48,611 nt of DNA from an uncultured Pelagibacteraceae bacterium (GTDB lineage: Bacteria; Pseudomonadota; Alphaproteobacteria; Pelagibacterales; Pelagibacteraceae). The notes beneath the pieces are model-generated. The model saw nothing but the letters and a program-made list of their open reading frames with translations. It searched no databases and was not told the DNA's origin. The translations under genes and the position numbers were made by a program. Shown here piece after piece: positions 1 to 7,832 of the stretch; position 1 is the stretch's first letter; each line of letters starts with the position of its first letter. The DNA lies in the NCBI GenBank assembly GCA_902595725.1, contig CACJRJ010000010.1:1-48611 (forward strand). Reading direction: 5' to 3'.

Positions 1-717
1 AATTCAATCATAAATGGTAAAAGTCAATTTGATTTAATAATAAATTTTAATGAAAATAATAAAATTTCAAAAGAAATTTTTTTTAAAAGACAGTACAAGG
101 ATTATGAAAGTTTTGCTTATACAACTTTAATTAAACATCAAAAATGTGACAACCAAATGGCCTATCAAGTTTTTACGAAATTTGGTCCAATAGCATTCTT
201 GCCATGTTCAAACAAAGAAACGTCAGTTGTATTTTCAATTTATAAAAAATTCAAAAATCTTACAGAAGTTGAAATTTTAAAATTAGTAAAAAAATATAAT
301 AAGAAGTTTATAATTGAATCTTTTTCAAATTTTGAAAAAATTGATTTAAAAGGTTCCTTGTTGAAAAATTATTATAATAAAAATATCTTAAGTTTTGGTG
401 ATAATTTACATAAAATCCATCCATTAGCAGGACAAGGCCTTAACATGACAATAAGAGATATTAAAATACTATGTAATTTGATAGATCAAAAAATTGATCT
501 TGGCTTGCCATTAGACAAATCACTTCTAAAAGAGTTTGAAAATAAAACAAAGCATTTTAACTATATTTATGCAAGTAGCATTGATTTTATTCACGAGTTT
601 TTCAAATTTGATAATCAATTAAAAAATAATTATTCAAATAAAATATTTTATTTTTTAGAAAAAAATCCCTTATTTAAAAAATACACTACAAAATTTGCTG
701 ATAAAGGATTTATTTAA
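1..717 (+). CDS. UbiH/UbiF-type FAD monooxygenase (3' part)
   Basis: The reading frame is open from the first base, so only the C-terminal ~238 residues are present and the start lies outside the window. Two family hallmarks are visible: the DNQMAYQVF..FGPIAFLPC stretch before the sheet that contacts substrate, and GDNLHKIHPLAGQGLNMTIRD, the second FAD-binding motif (GD...HP.AGQG.N) of the UbiH/UbiF/UbiI aromatic hydroxylases. These flavoproteins hydroxylate the ring of ubiquinone precursors at the inner membrane. Which ring position this one modifies cannot be told from the C-terminal part. It abuts the convergent LON-domain gene with no intergenic base. Family assignment is firm, the exact paralogue is not. 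Confidence 0.85.
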   Translation, partial: NSIINGKSQFDLIINFNENNKISKEIFFKRQYKDYESFAYTTLIKHQKCDNQMAYQVFTKFGPIAFLPCSNKETSVVFSIYKKFKNLTEVEILKLVKKYNKKFIIESFSNFEKIDLKGSLLKNYYNKNILSFGDNLHKIHPLAGQGLNMTIRDIKILCNLIDQKIDLGLPLDKSLLKEFENKTKHFNYIYASSIDFIHEFFKFDNQLKNNYSNKIFYFLEKNPLFKKYTTKFADKGFI

Positions 718-1362
718 TTATTGAATTGTTTTGTTTTCAAAATTATCAAAACTATATGTAGACAAAATCTGTTCTAGTTTTTTCTTTCTTTCATTCAAAT
801 TGATTGTTTCCAATAAAACTTGTTTTTCCTCTAAAGAAAATGGTGATGCCATGGCTAAAGTGTTTATAGTTTGATCTAGAGTTTGTTTTTCTAATTCTTT
901 CCAATCAATTATATAACCTTGTTTAATAAATAATGATTTTAAATTTTTAAATATAAGTTCTAAATCTGAAAATTTGATTTCTTCACTTTTTTCATCCAAA
1001 TCATAAAAAAAATCTTCAAAATCTACTCTACATTTTCTATAAAGTTTTGGAGTTTCAAGTTCCTCAATAATTTTAAATCTACTAATACCACTTAAAACAA
1101 TTAAATATCTTCCATCTTCTGTTTCATTAAAACTAACAATTTTTCCAGCACACCCCACTTTATAAAGTAATGGAATATTTTGATTTGATTTCCGAGGTTG
1201 TATCATTCCAATAATTCGGTTTCCCTTCATTGCATCATCAACCATCTCTATATATCTAGGCTCAAATATATTTAATGGAACTGTTGTTTTTGGGAAAATT
1301 ATAAAGTTTGATAATGGAAAAACTGGAATTTCGTTTGGTAAGTTATTTAATATTTTATTCAT
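718..1362 (-). CDS. LON peptidase N-terminal (substrate-binding) domain protein
   Basis: About 214 residues. The N-terminal segment IPVFPLSNFIIFPKTTVPLNIFEPRYIEMV is the typical opening of the LON substrate-binding (LAN) domain, and GCAGKIVSFNETEDGRYLIVLSG..RFKI continues it. There is no AAA+ or Ser-Lys protease domain, so this is the stand-alone form common in Alphaproteobacteria, whose precise role is unknown. The ORF can be extended to a TTG at 1371, but I prefer the ATG at 1362, which begins MNKILNN. The C-terminal third is predicted helical and Lys/Glu-rich. It converges on the UbiH-like gene. Confidence 0.85.
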   Translation of the reverse strand: MNKILNNLPNEIPVFPLSNFIIFPKTTVPLNIFEPRYIEMVDDAMKGNRIIGMIQPRKSNQNIPLLYKVGCAGKIVSFNETEDGRYLIVLSGISRFKIIEELETPKLYRKCRVDFEDFFYDLDEKSEEIKFSDLELIFKNLKSLFIKQGYIIDWKELEKQTLDQTINTLAMASPFSLEEKQVLLETINLNERKKKLEQILSTYSFDNFENKTIQ

Positions 1363-1443
1363 AATTAACAATCTATCAGAAATAGTAGATCAATACAAAA
1401 CTTGATGGCATAACATAGATTAGTATAGTTAAATACATCGTCC

Positions 1444-3039
1444 ATGATACAAAAAAAATTAGATTCAGCACAAAATGCACTTAAAAATAAAGATTTTAAA
1501 AAAGCTAAAAAATTATTTGAAGAAGTTATATCTATAAATCCTAAATTACCAGCAGTTCATAATATTTTAGGTAATATAGAATTGAATTTTGGAAATTTAA
1601 AAGAGTCCATTAAATTTTTTCAAAAAGCGATTGAATTAAAACCAAATTTTTCTGGGGCATTATGTAATTTAGGATTAGCATTTAAAAGGTTAAAAAATGA
1701 GAAACTCGCAATTAACAATTATTTGAAAGCAATTAATGTTGATCCAAAAAATCATATAGCTTATTTTAATTTAGGAAATTTATACAAAGAAAAAAATGAT
1801 TTAGATAATGCAGAAAAGTTCTTTGAAAAAGTAATAGGTTTAGTGCCCTCTATGTTAGAGGCTTATGATAATCTTTTTGAACTATATGATAAATCAAATC
1901 AACTAAATAAATTAAATAATTTTTTAACTAATACAAAAACTAATCTTGGTGAAATACCTTTAGTAAAATATTTTTCTGGAATTTATGAATATAGAAAAAA
2001 AAATTATCTTAAAGCAATAGATATTTTAGAAAGTACAGAATTTAGTTCTAAAGATTTTAACCGAAACGCTATCAAATATGAAATTTTAGCCCAAAGCTAT
2101 GATGCCATTGGTAAATATAATAAAGCTTATAAATACTTTGTAGACTCAAATAATATTTTTAAAAACGTTTATGAAAAGCAAATTGATAAAAATTATTATA
2201 TTGAACACGTGGAAAAAAGAATAAATTTTTTTTCAAATAATATACTTAAAGGTCAAAATTCTTTTAATATAAAAAAAAAAATAAATGATCCAGTTTTTTT
2301 AATTGGTTTTCCAAGATCTGGAACAACTCTATTGGATTCAATTTTAAGAAGTCATAATTCAATAGATGTGTTGGAGGAAAAACCATTAGTAGAAAATTTT
2401 ATAAAAGATCTTGAGCAAAAAATTAATAAAGATTTTTCTAAATTAAATAATATTGATGAAAATTTTTTTTCTGAAATGAGAGAAAAATATTTTAATGATA
2501 GAAATAAATATATAAAATTTGATAAAGATAAGATCTTTATAGATAAATTACCTTTAAATATTGTTCATGTTGCTGAAATATTTTCTTTTTTTCCTAACTC
2601 AAAGTTTATATTGGCATTGAGAAATCCTTATGATGTTGTTTTGAGTTGTTTTATGCAATATTTTGGTGCAAACAGCGCTATGCTAAATTTTACAAGCCTA
2701 AAAGATACTGCAAAACTTTATGATTTAGTGATGAGTTTATGGTTAATTTATTTTGAAAAATTTCCAATAAAAGTTCATAAAATTAAATATGAACAAATAG
2801 TTCAGGATTTTGATCAATCGGTATCTAAATTACTCAGCTTTCTAGAACTAAAATGGTCAGATAATGTAAAAGAATTTTATAAGACGGCTGAAAGAAGAGG
2901 AATTGTAAATACTCCAAGCTATAGACAGATTAACCAGCCTTTGTATAAAAAATCAATTGAAAGATGGAAAAATTATGAAGGTGAATTTTCTGAAGTAAAA
3001 CAGATATTAGATAAATGGAAACAAATATTTAATTATTGA
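1444..3039 (+). CDS. TPR-repeat sulfotransferase
   Basis: 531 residues in two halves. Residues ~1-250 are consecutive tetratricopeptide repeats (patterns such as A..N...L....AI..Y.KAI...P). From ~282 a P-loop-like 5'-phosphosulfate-binding motif appears (FLIGFPRSGTTLLDSILRSH), followed near 392 by LRNPYDVVLSCF, which resembles the 3'-phosphate-binding motif of PAPS-dependent sulfotransferases, and by W..YEGEFSEV near the C terminus. This TPR-plus-Sulfotransfer_3 architecture is common in marine bacteria, but the acceptor is generally unknown. No signal peptide or membrane segment is seen, so it is probably cytoplasmic. The gene stands alone between the LON-domain gene and the tRNA. Confidence 0.85.
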   Translation: MIQKKLDSAQNALKNKDFKKAKKLFEEVISINPKLPAVHNILGNIELNFGNLKESIKFFQKAIELKPNFSGALCNLGLAFKRLKNEKLAINNYLKAINVDPKNHIAYFNLGNLYKEKNDLDNAEKFFEKVIGLVPSMLEAYDNLFELYDKSNQLNKLNNFLTNTKTNLGEIPLVKYFSGIYEYRKKNYLKAIDILESTEFSSKDFNRNAIKYEILAQSYDAIGKYNKAYKYFVDSNNIFKNVYEKQIDKNYYIEHVEKRINFFSNNILKGQNSFNIKKKINDPVFLIGFPRSGTTLLDSILRSHNSIDVLEEKPLVENFIKDLEQKINKDFSKLNNIDENFFSEMREKYFNDRNKYIKFDKDKIFIDKLPLNIVHVAEIFSFFPNSKFILALRNPYDVVLSCFMQYFGANSAMLNFTSLKDTAKLYDLVMSLWLIYFEKFPIKVHKIKYEQIVQDFDQSVSKLLSFLELKWSDNVKEFYKTAERRGIVNTPSYRQINQPLYKKSIERWKNYEGEFSEVKQILDKWKQIFNY

Positions 3040-3076
3040 TTTTATAATAATTTATTTTTTTAAATTTTCTAATTAC

Positions 3077-3104
3077 TTGCAATTTAAAACTTGCTACTTA
3101 TAAT
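3077..3104 (+). promoter_or_regulatory. Promoter of tRNA-Gly
   Basis: TTGCAA at 3077-3082 and a perfect TATAAT at 3099-3104 are separated by 16 bases. This places the predicted transcription start about 7 bases before the mature tRNA 5' end at 3118. The position and match to the sigma-70 consensus make this one of the clearer promoters in the window. Confidence 0.6.
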
Positions 3105-3117
3105 CAATATTTAATAA

Positions 3118-3192
3118 GCGGGCATAGCTCAGTGGTAGAGCGTCTCGTTGCCAACGAGAAGGTCGTGGGTTCAAGTCCCATTGCCCGCTCCA
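3118..3192 (+). tRNA. tRNA-Gly (anticodon GCC)
   Basis: A complete cloverleaf is readable. The acceptor stem is GCGGGCA (3118-3124) with TGCCCGC (3182-3188). The D arm is GCTCAGTGGTAGAGC, the anticodon stem TCTCG/CGAGA holds loop TTGCCAA, and the T arm contains GGTTCAAGTCC. The 3' CCA is encoded (3190-3192). The anticodon GCC reads GGC and GGU glycine codons. The next gene begins only 17 bases after the CCA end and may be cotranscribed. Confidence 0.97.
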
Positions 3193-3209
3193 ATTTATTA
3201 AAGGAGAAA

Positions 3210-3554
3210 ATGACTGATTTAGCAGATAAGAAATGTATTCCTTGCGAAGGAGGAATTCCGAGTTTTAATCTAAGTGAAATTCATAAGTATTTAAAAAAAG
3301 TTGATGGCTGGGATGTTAAGTCAGATGATGAAAAAACATATTATTTAATTAAACAATTTAAATTTAATAATTTTTTGGAAAGCCAAGACTTTATAAACAA
3401 AGTTGGGGTTATTGCTGAAAAAGAAGGACATCATCCAGATATTTGGTTTGGATGGGGATATGCCAAAATTAAAATTTTTACACATGCAATAAATGGCTTG
3501 CATGAAAGTGATTTCGTTCTTGCTGCCAAAATTGATAAAATTTCTAGTGTCTAA
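3210..3554 (+). CDS. phhB: Pterin-4a-carbinolamine dehydratase
   Basis: 114 residues from the ATG at 3210, which has an ideal AAGGAG ribosome site at 3201-3206. A longer in-frame reading would run back through the tRNA and is not credible. The family signature is EKEGHHPDIWFGWGYAKIKIFTHAINGLHESDF, with the double histidine and the later His that form the pterin site. The N terminus has the KKCIPCEGG segment often seen in bacterial members. The enzyme dehydrates 4a-hydroxytetrahydropterin. No aromatic amino-acid hydroxylase is in this window, so its partner or alternative role is not shown. It converges with purH, overlapping by 11 bases. Confidence 0.92.
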   Translation: MTDLADKKCIPCEGGIPSFNLSEIHKYLKKVDGWDVKSDDEKTYYLIKQFKFNNFLESQDFINKVGVIAEKEGHHPDIWFGWGYAKIKIFTHAINGLHESDFVLAAKIDKISSV

Positions 3555-5085
3555 AGTGCCTAGTTTTTGAAAATACTAATATGGTATTTGTTCTGTTTGC
3601 AAAATTAATTATTTCTTTATCTCTAATAGAACCATATGGTTGTATAATTGCAGATACTCCTGATTGAACTAATTTTTCTACACCATCAACGAATGGAAAA
3701 AAAGCATCAGAAGCAGCAATAATTTTATCATCTAATTTTTCCTTATGAAATTTTTTCATTTTATTTATTGCTATTTCGCAGCTATCCAATCTACTAGGCT
3801 GACCAGATCCTATTCCTATTGTTGAGTCATTATTAGATATGACAATTGCATTTGATTTAACAAAACGACAAACATTAAATGCAAATATTAAATTTTTAAA
3901 TGTTTCTAAATTTGGTTTTTTTTTGGATACAACTTTAAAATTAGACTTTGAAAAAGAAAAATCATCCAGAGATTGTACTAATATATTATTAGATAATGAT
4001 GAAATACTTTGCAAGTTATTATTGCTAAATTTACTTGCATCAATAATTCGTAAATTCTTTTTAATTTTTAATAATTTTAAAGCATCATTATTAATACTTT
4101 TACAAATTATTACCTCAAAAAATATTTTTTTTAACTCTATTGCCAACTTTTTATTAATTTTGTAATTACAAGAAATGATACCACCAAATGCACTTATTGG
4201 ATCACAAGCCAAGGCTAATTTGTAACTTTTAAAGTTATTTTTATTTATAGAAACACCACAGGGATTAGAATGTTTTAAAATAACAGTACCAGTATTTTTT
4301 GGTAAAGATTTTGAAATTAAAAGTGCAGAAAAAATATCATTATAGTTATTATAACTTAATTTTTTTCCGTGAAGCTGATTAAGATTTAATTTTTTATTAA
4401 TTGAATAAACTGCAGCATTCTGATGTGGATTTTCACCATATCTTAAATTTTCAATTAGGTTACCGTAAAATATCTTTTTTTTTGGAAACAATACTTTTGA
4501 CTGAGAATTAAAATAATTTGATATTATTGCATCATAATATGCTGTTTCAGTAAAGGCAGCTACAGACATCTTTTTTCTAAAATCTAAAGTAGTACAACCT
4601 TTGTTTAAATTTAACTCATTAGATAATTCTTTATATTGATTATAATTTGTTACTACGGCAACATCATTATAATTTTTAGCAGCTGCACGAACCATTGTAG
4701 GTCCTCCAACATCAATATTTTCTATAATTTTTTTATGGTTATTTGTACTTTTTAAAATATTTTCAAAAGGATAAAAATTAACAATAACAAGATCAATTTC
4801 TTCATAATTGTTTTTTTTTAAATCATTTTTATGTGACTTTTTATTTCTTATACTTAATATTCCAGAGTGAATTTTTGGATGTAAAGTTTTGATTCTTCCA
4901 TCTAAAATTTCTTTAGAACCTGTAAACTTTGATATTTCTAAACATTTAAAACCTAATTTTTTTATTTCCTTAAAAGTACCACCAGAGCTTAAAATTTCAA
5001 TTTTATGTTTTGATAATATTTTTAATAAAAATTTTAAATTTTTTTTATCAGATACTGAAATAATAGCTTTTTTTATTTTTTTCAT
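3544..5085 (-). CDS. purH: Bifunctional AICAR transformylase / IMP cyclohydrolase
   Basis: 513 residues, full length for PurH. The N-terminal MGS-like cyclohydrolase domain carries FTGSKEILDGRIKTLHPKIHSG. The transformylase domain shows LRYGENPHQNAA, the catalytic-loop LKHSNPCGVS, and SDAFFPFVDGVEKLVQSGVSAIIQP, ending in the usual RHFRH. It performs the last two steps of purine synthesis, AICAR to FAICAR to IMP, in the cytoplasm. Its start overlaps the stop of the upstream heparinase-like gene in an ATGA arrangement, which suggests translational coupling. Assignment is secure. Confidence 0.97.
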   Translation of the reverse strand: MKKIKKAIISVSDKKNLKFLLKILSKHKIEILSSGGTFKEIKKLGFKCLEISKFTGSKEILDGRIKTLHPKIHSGILSIRNKKSHKNDLKKNNYEEIDLVIVNFYPFENILKSTNNHKKIIENIDVGGPTMVRAAAKNYNDVAVVTNYNQYKELSNELNLNKGCTTLDFRKKMSVAAFTETAYYDAIISNYFNSQSKVLFPKKKIFYGNLIENLRYGENPHQNAAVYSINKKLNLNQLHGKKLSYNNYNDIFSALLISKSLPKNTGTVILKHSNPCGVSINKNNFKSYKLALACDPISAFGGIISCNYKINKKLAIELKKIFFEVIICKSINNDALKLLKIKKNLRIIDASKFSNNNLQSISSLSNNILVQSLDDFSFSKSNFKVVSKKKPNLETFKNLIFAFNVCRFVKSNAIVISNNDSTIGIGSGQPSRLDSCEIAINKMKKFHKEKLDDKIIAASDAFFPFVDGVEKLVQSGVSAIIQPYGSIRDKEIINFANRTNTILVFSKTRHFRH

Positions 5086-6713
5086 TCAATTTTAATTATT
5101 TCCCAAACAATTTCTTCATTCCCATTTTGTGTTATTCCTGAAATAAAAATATTTTGATTTTCAACAAAAGAATTTTTTTTACCGAAATATAAACCAGTTT
5201 CAATATCAATTTTATTATTTTTTGAAGAAAATTTCCACCCAGAATTTTCCAGTTCAATTAGAATTGATTTTTCATCTTGAGTTTTTGTTAATTTAACACC
5301 AGGTTCAAAATGAAAACGAATTTCAAAATTTGTACTTTTAAATTTTTTCTTTTTTATTAATATATCTGTTCCTAAGAATCTGTTTTTTTCTAAAAAACAT
5401 TCTAATTTTCTTTCATGAATTACTCCATATTTCTTTAAATAACCTTCATGCGATCCAATAATAGCCCAGTAATTTTTTTCATATAAAACTGTTTTTTTTA
5501 TTACTTTTAAGTCTTGATCAACTTTTAAAATATTATTTGAATTTTTTTTAAATTTGCATGATGATCTATTATCTAAAGTAAGTGTAGAGTGAGAAGCTGA
5601 AGATTTAGAAATATAATTAAGCTGGTGTTTATATTTTTGAAAATAACCGCAATTAGAAATCAATTTACAATTTTTAAAAAAAATTTCAAAAGATAGTGCT
5701 CCTGATTGATAATCATCACTGAATTTTCTTTCAGGTGAGGAACCTAAATCCATAGAAAGAATAATATTCTTATTTCTTAAAACAACATAACCACCATACT
5801 CATTACTTTCACTTTTAAATTTATAATTATGAAAATTTAAATATTTATCAAAATCGTAATTTTCATTATTTTGATTTCCATTAAATAAAAAATTTTGATT
5901 AGTATTTTGCCATATAAAATTATAGCTTTGACCTAAATAAAAAATTATTTCATTTAAATAATCTGGAATTTCATTTTGCGACTCCTTTAACCATTCTCTA
6001 ATTAAAATAAAATATTTTAAGTAGAATAAAAGTTGTCTAATATTTCTAGATTTAGGAAAACCGGAAGAATCAAAAGAAAGACTAATAATTTTTTTTAATA
6101 AATTTAAACCATAATTTAAATATTTTTCATCTTTGTATGATAAGCCTGTTAAAATAATTGCAGCACAACCTATCATTTTGTCATTTACCCATGTAGACCG
6201 AGTTATTTCATTAATTAAATGGTTAACTTGTTTTTTTATATTATTATTAAACTTTTCTTTATAAGAGTTATCACTTTCATCGTAACTTAATCTTGAATTA
6301 GAAATCCAAGATATTACCCTTTTTGACAAAGTATCTATCTCCCAATTTTTTGAATTATACTTTTGGTTTGTTTCTATCCAATTTAAAATAATTGATTGGG
6401 TTATTTTTTTTGAAGATTTTAAATCAATTGTAAATAGCCAAAAAAAATTATGAAGTTTTTTATAATCTTTTTCATTAATATTTTTATTTGTCCAGATTGA
6501 ATTTAAATAAAAATTTTCTATATTGTTTTTCTTTTTTTCGTATTTAATTAAACAATCTAAAAGGTTAGGACTTGGTTTATATTCTATAAGTTTATCATCA
6601 ATTTTTGATATTTTATTATTATATATTTTTGAACTTAAATAAATTTTTCTTATTTGATTTGATGAATAATTGAAAAACTCACTAATAAAACTTAAAGAAT
6701 TCTTTAAAATCAT
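5082..6713 (-). CDS. Heparinase II/III family protein
   Basis: 543 residues. The N-terminal half is predicted alpha-helical, a toroid like that of polysaccharide lyases, with W/Y-rich helices such as NIKKQVNHLINEITRSTWVNDKMIG. The C-terminal half is predicted beta-rich with SSASHSTLTLDNRSSCKF, the conserved His-containing strand of the Heparinase_II/III-like domain. Many Alphaproteobacteria carry such a gene beside purH and rpe, as here. A true glycosaminoglycan substrate is unlikely in a marine oligotroph, and the role may be in handling cell-envelope polysaccharide. No signal peptide is obvious, which leaves the location open. It starts 4 bases after rpe ends and overlaps purH. Confidence 0.8.
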   Translation of the reverse strand: MILKNSLSFISEFFNYSSNQIRKIYLSSKIYNNKISKIDDKLIEYKPSPNLLDCLIKYEKKKNNIENFYLNSIWTNKNINEKDYKKLHNFFWLFTIDLKSSKKITQSIILNWIETNQKYNSKNWEIDTLSKRVISWISNSRLSYDESDNSYKEKFNNNIKKQVNHLINEITRSTWVNDKMIGCAAIILTGLSYKDEKYLNYGLNLLKKIISLSFDSSGFPKSRNIRQLLFYLKYFILIREWLKESQNEIPDYLNEIIFYLGQSYNFIWQNTNQNFLFNGNQNNENYDFDKYLNFHNYKFKSESNEYGGYVVLRNKNIILSMDLGSSPERKFSDDYQSGALSFEIFFKNCKLISNCGYFQKYKHQLNYISKSSASHSTLTLDNRSSCKFKKNSNNILKVDQDLKVIKKTVLYEKNYWAIIGSHEGYLKKYGVIHERKLECFLEKNRFLGTDILIKKKKFKSTNFEIRFHFEPGVKLTKTQDEKSILIELENSGWKFSSKNNKIDIETGLYFGKKNSFVENQNIFISGITQNGNEEIVWEIIKIE

Positions 6714-6717
6714 TAAC

Positions 6718-7377
6718 TTATACTAACTTCAGAGAATCTATATTTTTTTTTATGTTACCATTATTTTCTTTAAAAATAGTTGTTCCTGAAACTAGAATAT
6801 TTGCTCCTGCCTCTATTACAATTTTATTATTTGTAAAATTAATACCGCCATCAACTTCAATATCGAAATTATATTTTTTTTCATCTTTAATTTTTTTTAA
6901 AGCCTTAATTTTTTCTACAACTTCTGGCATAAATTTTTGACCACCAAATCCTGGAAAAACACTCATGATTAAAACTAGATCTATTTTATCTAAAACATTT
7001 TCAATAATATTTAATTTAGTATCTGGATTTAAAGAAACCCCAACTTTTTTATTTAGCTTTCTAATATGATCAATCGAATCTTTTAAATTATCCGTTGCCT
7101 CTGGATGTATTGTAATTATATCTGCTCCAGCATTTGAATAATCTTCAATATATTTGTGCACTGGAGATATCATTAAATGAACATCAAATGGTAGCTTGGT
7201 AAAATTACGTAACCTTTTAATTACAGGTGGACCAATTGTAAGGTTGGGAACAAAATGACCATCCATCACATCAACATGAATCATATCTGCCCCACTTTCT
7301 TCTAATCTCTTTATTTCATTTCCTAACTGACCAAAATCAGCTGATAATATAGAAGGTGATATTTGTATTTTTTTCAT
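6718..7377 (-). CDS. rpe: Ribulose-phosphate 3-epimerase
   Basis: 219 residues, the normal length for this TIM-barrel enzyme. Visible motifs are ISPSILSADFGQLG, MIHVDVMDGHFVPNLTIGP (metal-binding His and Asp), VHLMISP, IIKTHPEA-like IITIHPEA, VLIMSVFPGFGGQKFMP, and EVDGGIN (second catalytic Asp). It interconverts ribulose 5-phosphate and xylulose 5-phosphate in the pentose phosphate pathway. It leads the rpe - heparinase-like - purH transcription unit. Confidence 0.96.
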   Translation of the reverse strand: MKKIQISPSILSADFGQLGNEIKRLEESGADMIHVDVMDGHFVPNLTIGPPVIKRLRNFTKLPFDVHLMISPVHKYIEDYSNAGADIITIHPEATDNLKDSIDHIRKLNKKVGVSLNPDTKLNIIENVLDKIDLVLIMSVFPGFGGQKFMPEVVEKIKALKKIKDEKKYNFDIEVDGGINFTNNKIVIEAGANILVSGTTIFKENNGNIKKNIDSLKLV

Positions 7378-7405
7378 TGATAGCTAGATTTACTAGTATC
7401 AATTT

Positions 7406-7762
7406 TTAAAATTTAATTGAATTAAAAAATTGATAAATTTGTCTCGAAATTTCACTTTCCAGAGGAAAAGACAACATGCCCATTACAGAATAACCCAAAA
7501 TCCATGGCATTAAGTAAAATCTTATCATAAAGAAAAACCAAGCTACATATAAAGGTACTAACGGATGGATTATGAATGAAGGGGTTATGGGCTTAAACAT
7601 ATAAATTAATGGATTAGTAAATTTAACAAAGACTTTCATAAAAAAGAATTCAGAGTCTTCTTTTTGGAAAATATTCATTGCAACTCTTCCAATCAAAGTC
7701 CACATTATTATTCCAAGAATATAATCAATTATATAGACTAAAGGATGAAAGTTAGCAGACAT
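7406..7762 (-). CDS. Small membrane protein resembling YggT
   Basis: 118 residues with two to three hydrophobic segments. The central pattern has a membrane helix ending in GRVAMNIF, then FTNPLIYMFKPITPSFIIHPLVPLYVAWFF. This mirrors YggT proteins, in which a T(D/N)P.L..I...P block precedes a second helix, as in the clear YggT at 16955. The C-terminal tail of ~30 residues is extra. It lies 28 bases upstream of rpe on the same strand. The relationship is by pattern only, and it could be an unrelated small membrane protein. Confidence 0.55.
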   Translation of the reverse strand: MSANFHPLVYIIDYILGIIMWTLIGRVAMNIFQKEDSEFFFMKVFVKFTNPLIYMFKPITPSFIIHPLVPLYVAWFFFMIRFYLMPWILGYSVMGMLSFPLESEISRQIYQFFNSIKF

Positions 7763-7796
7763 TTTAGAAATTTATATTTGAAAAAATGAGAAATTA

Positions 7797-7822
7797 AAAG
7801 GGGCGAAATTAATCGCCCCTTT
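7797..7822 (-). terminator. Rho-independent terminator of the symporter operon
   Basis: A perfect 10-bp stem (AAAGGGGCGA at 7797-7806 with TCGCCCCTTT at 7813-7822) closes a 6-base AATTAA loop. It stands out as GC-rich in a very AT-rich gap, 10 bases after the stop of the large symporter subunit. On the minus strand the stem ends in TTT and is followed by TTAATTT. The AAA arm also gives the plus strand a modest T tail, but no plus-strand gene ends here. Confidence 0.75.
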
Positions 7823-7832
7823 AAAAGATTAT

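Noticed and set aside
3132-3209. Longer N terminus for the pterin dehydratase, reading back through the tRNA
   Set aside because: It would translate tRNA-Gly sequence (VERLVANEKVVGSSPIARS, a classic tRNA artefact). The ATG at 3210 has an ideal ribosome site.
3839-5095. Plus-strand ORFs of 108 and 68 residues
   Set aside because: Both are antisense to purH and carry low-complexity Phe/Leu/Ile sequence expected from reverse-reading AT-rich coding DNA.
7797-7822. Bidirectional terminator
   Set aside because: The symmetry would allow it, but no plus-strand gene ends near here, so I call it only for the minus-strand symporter genes.
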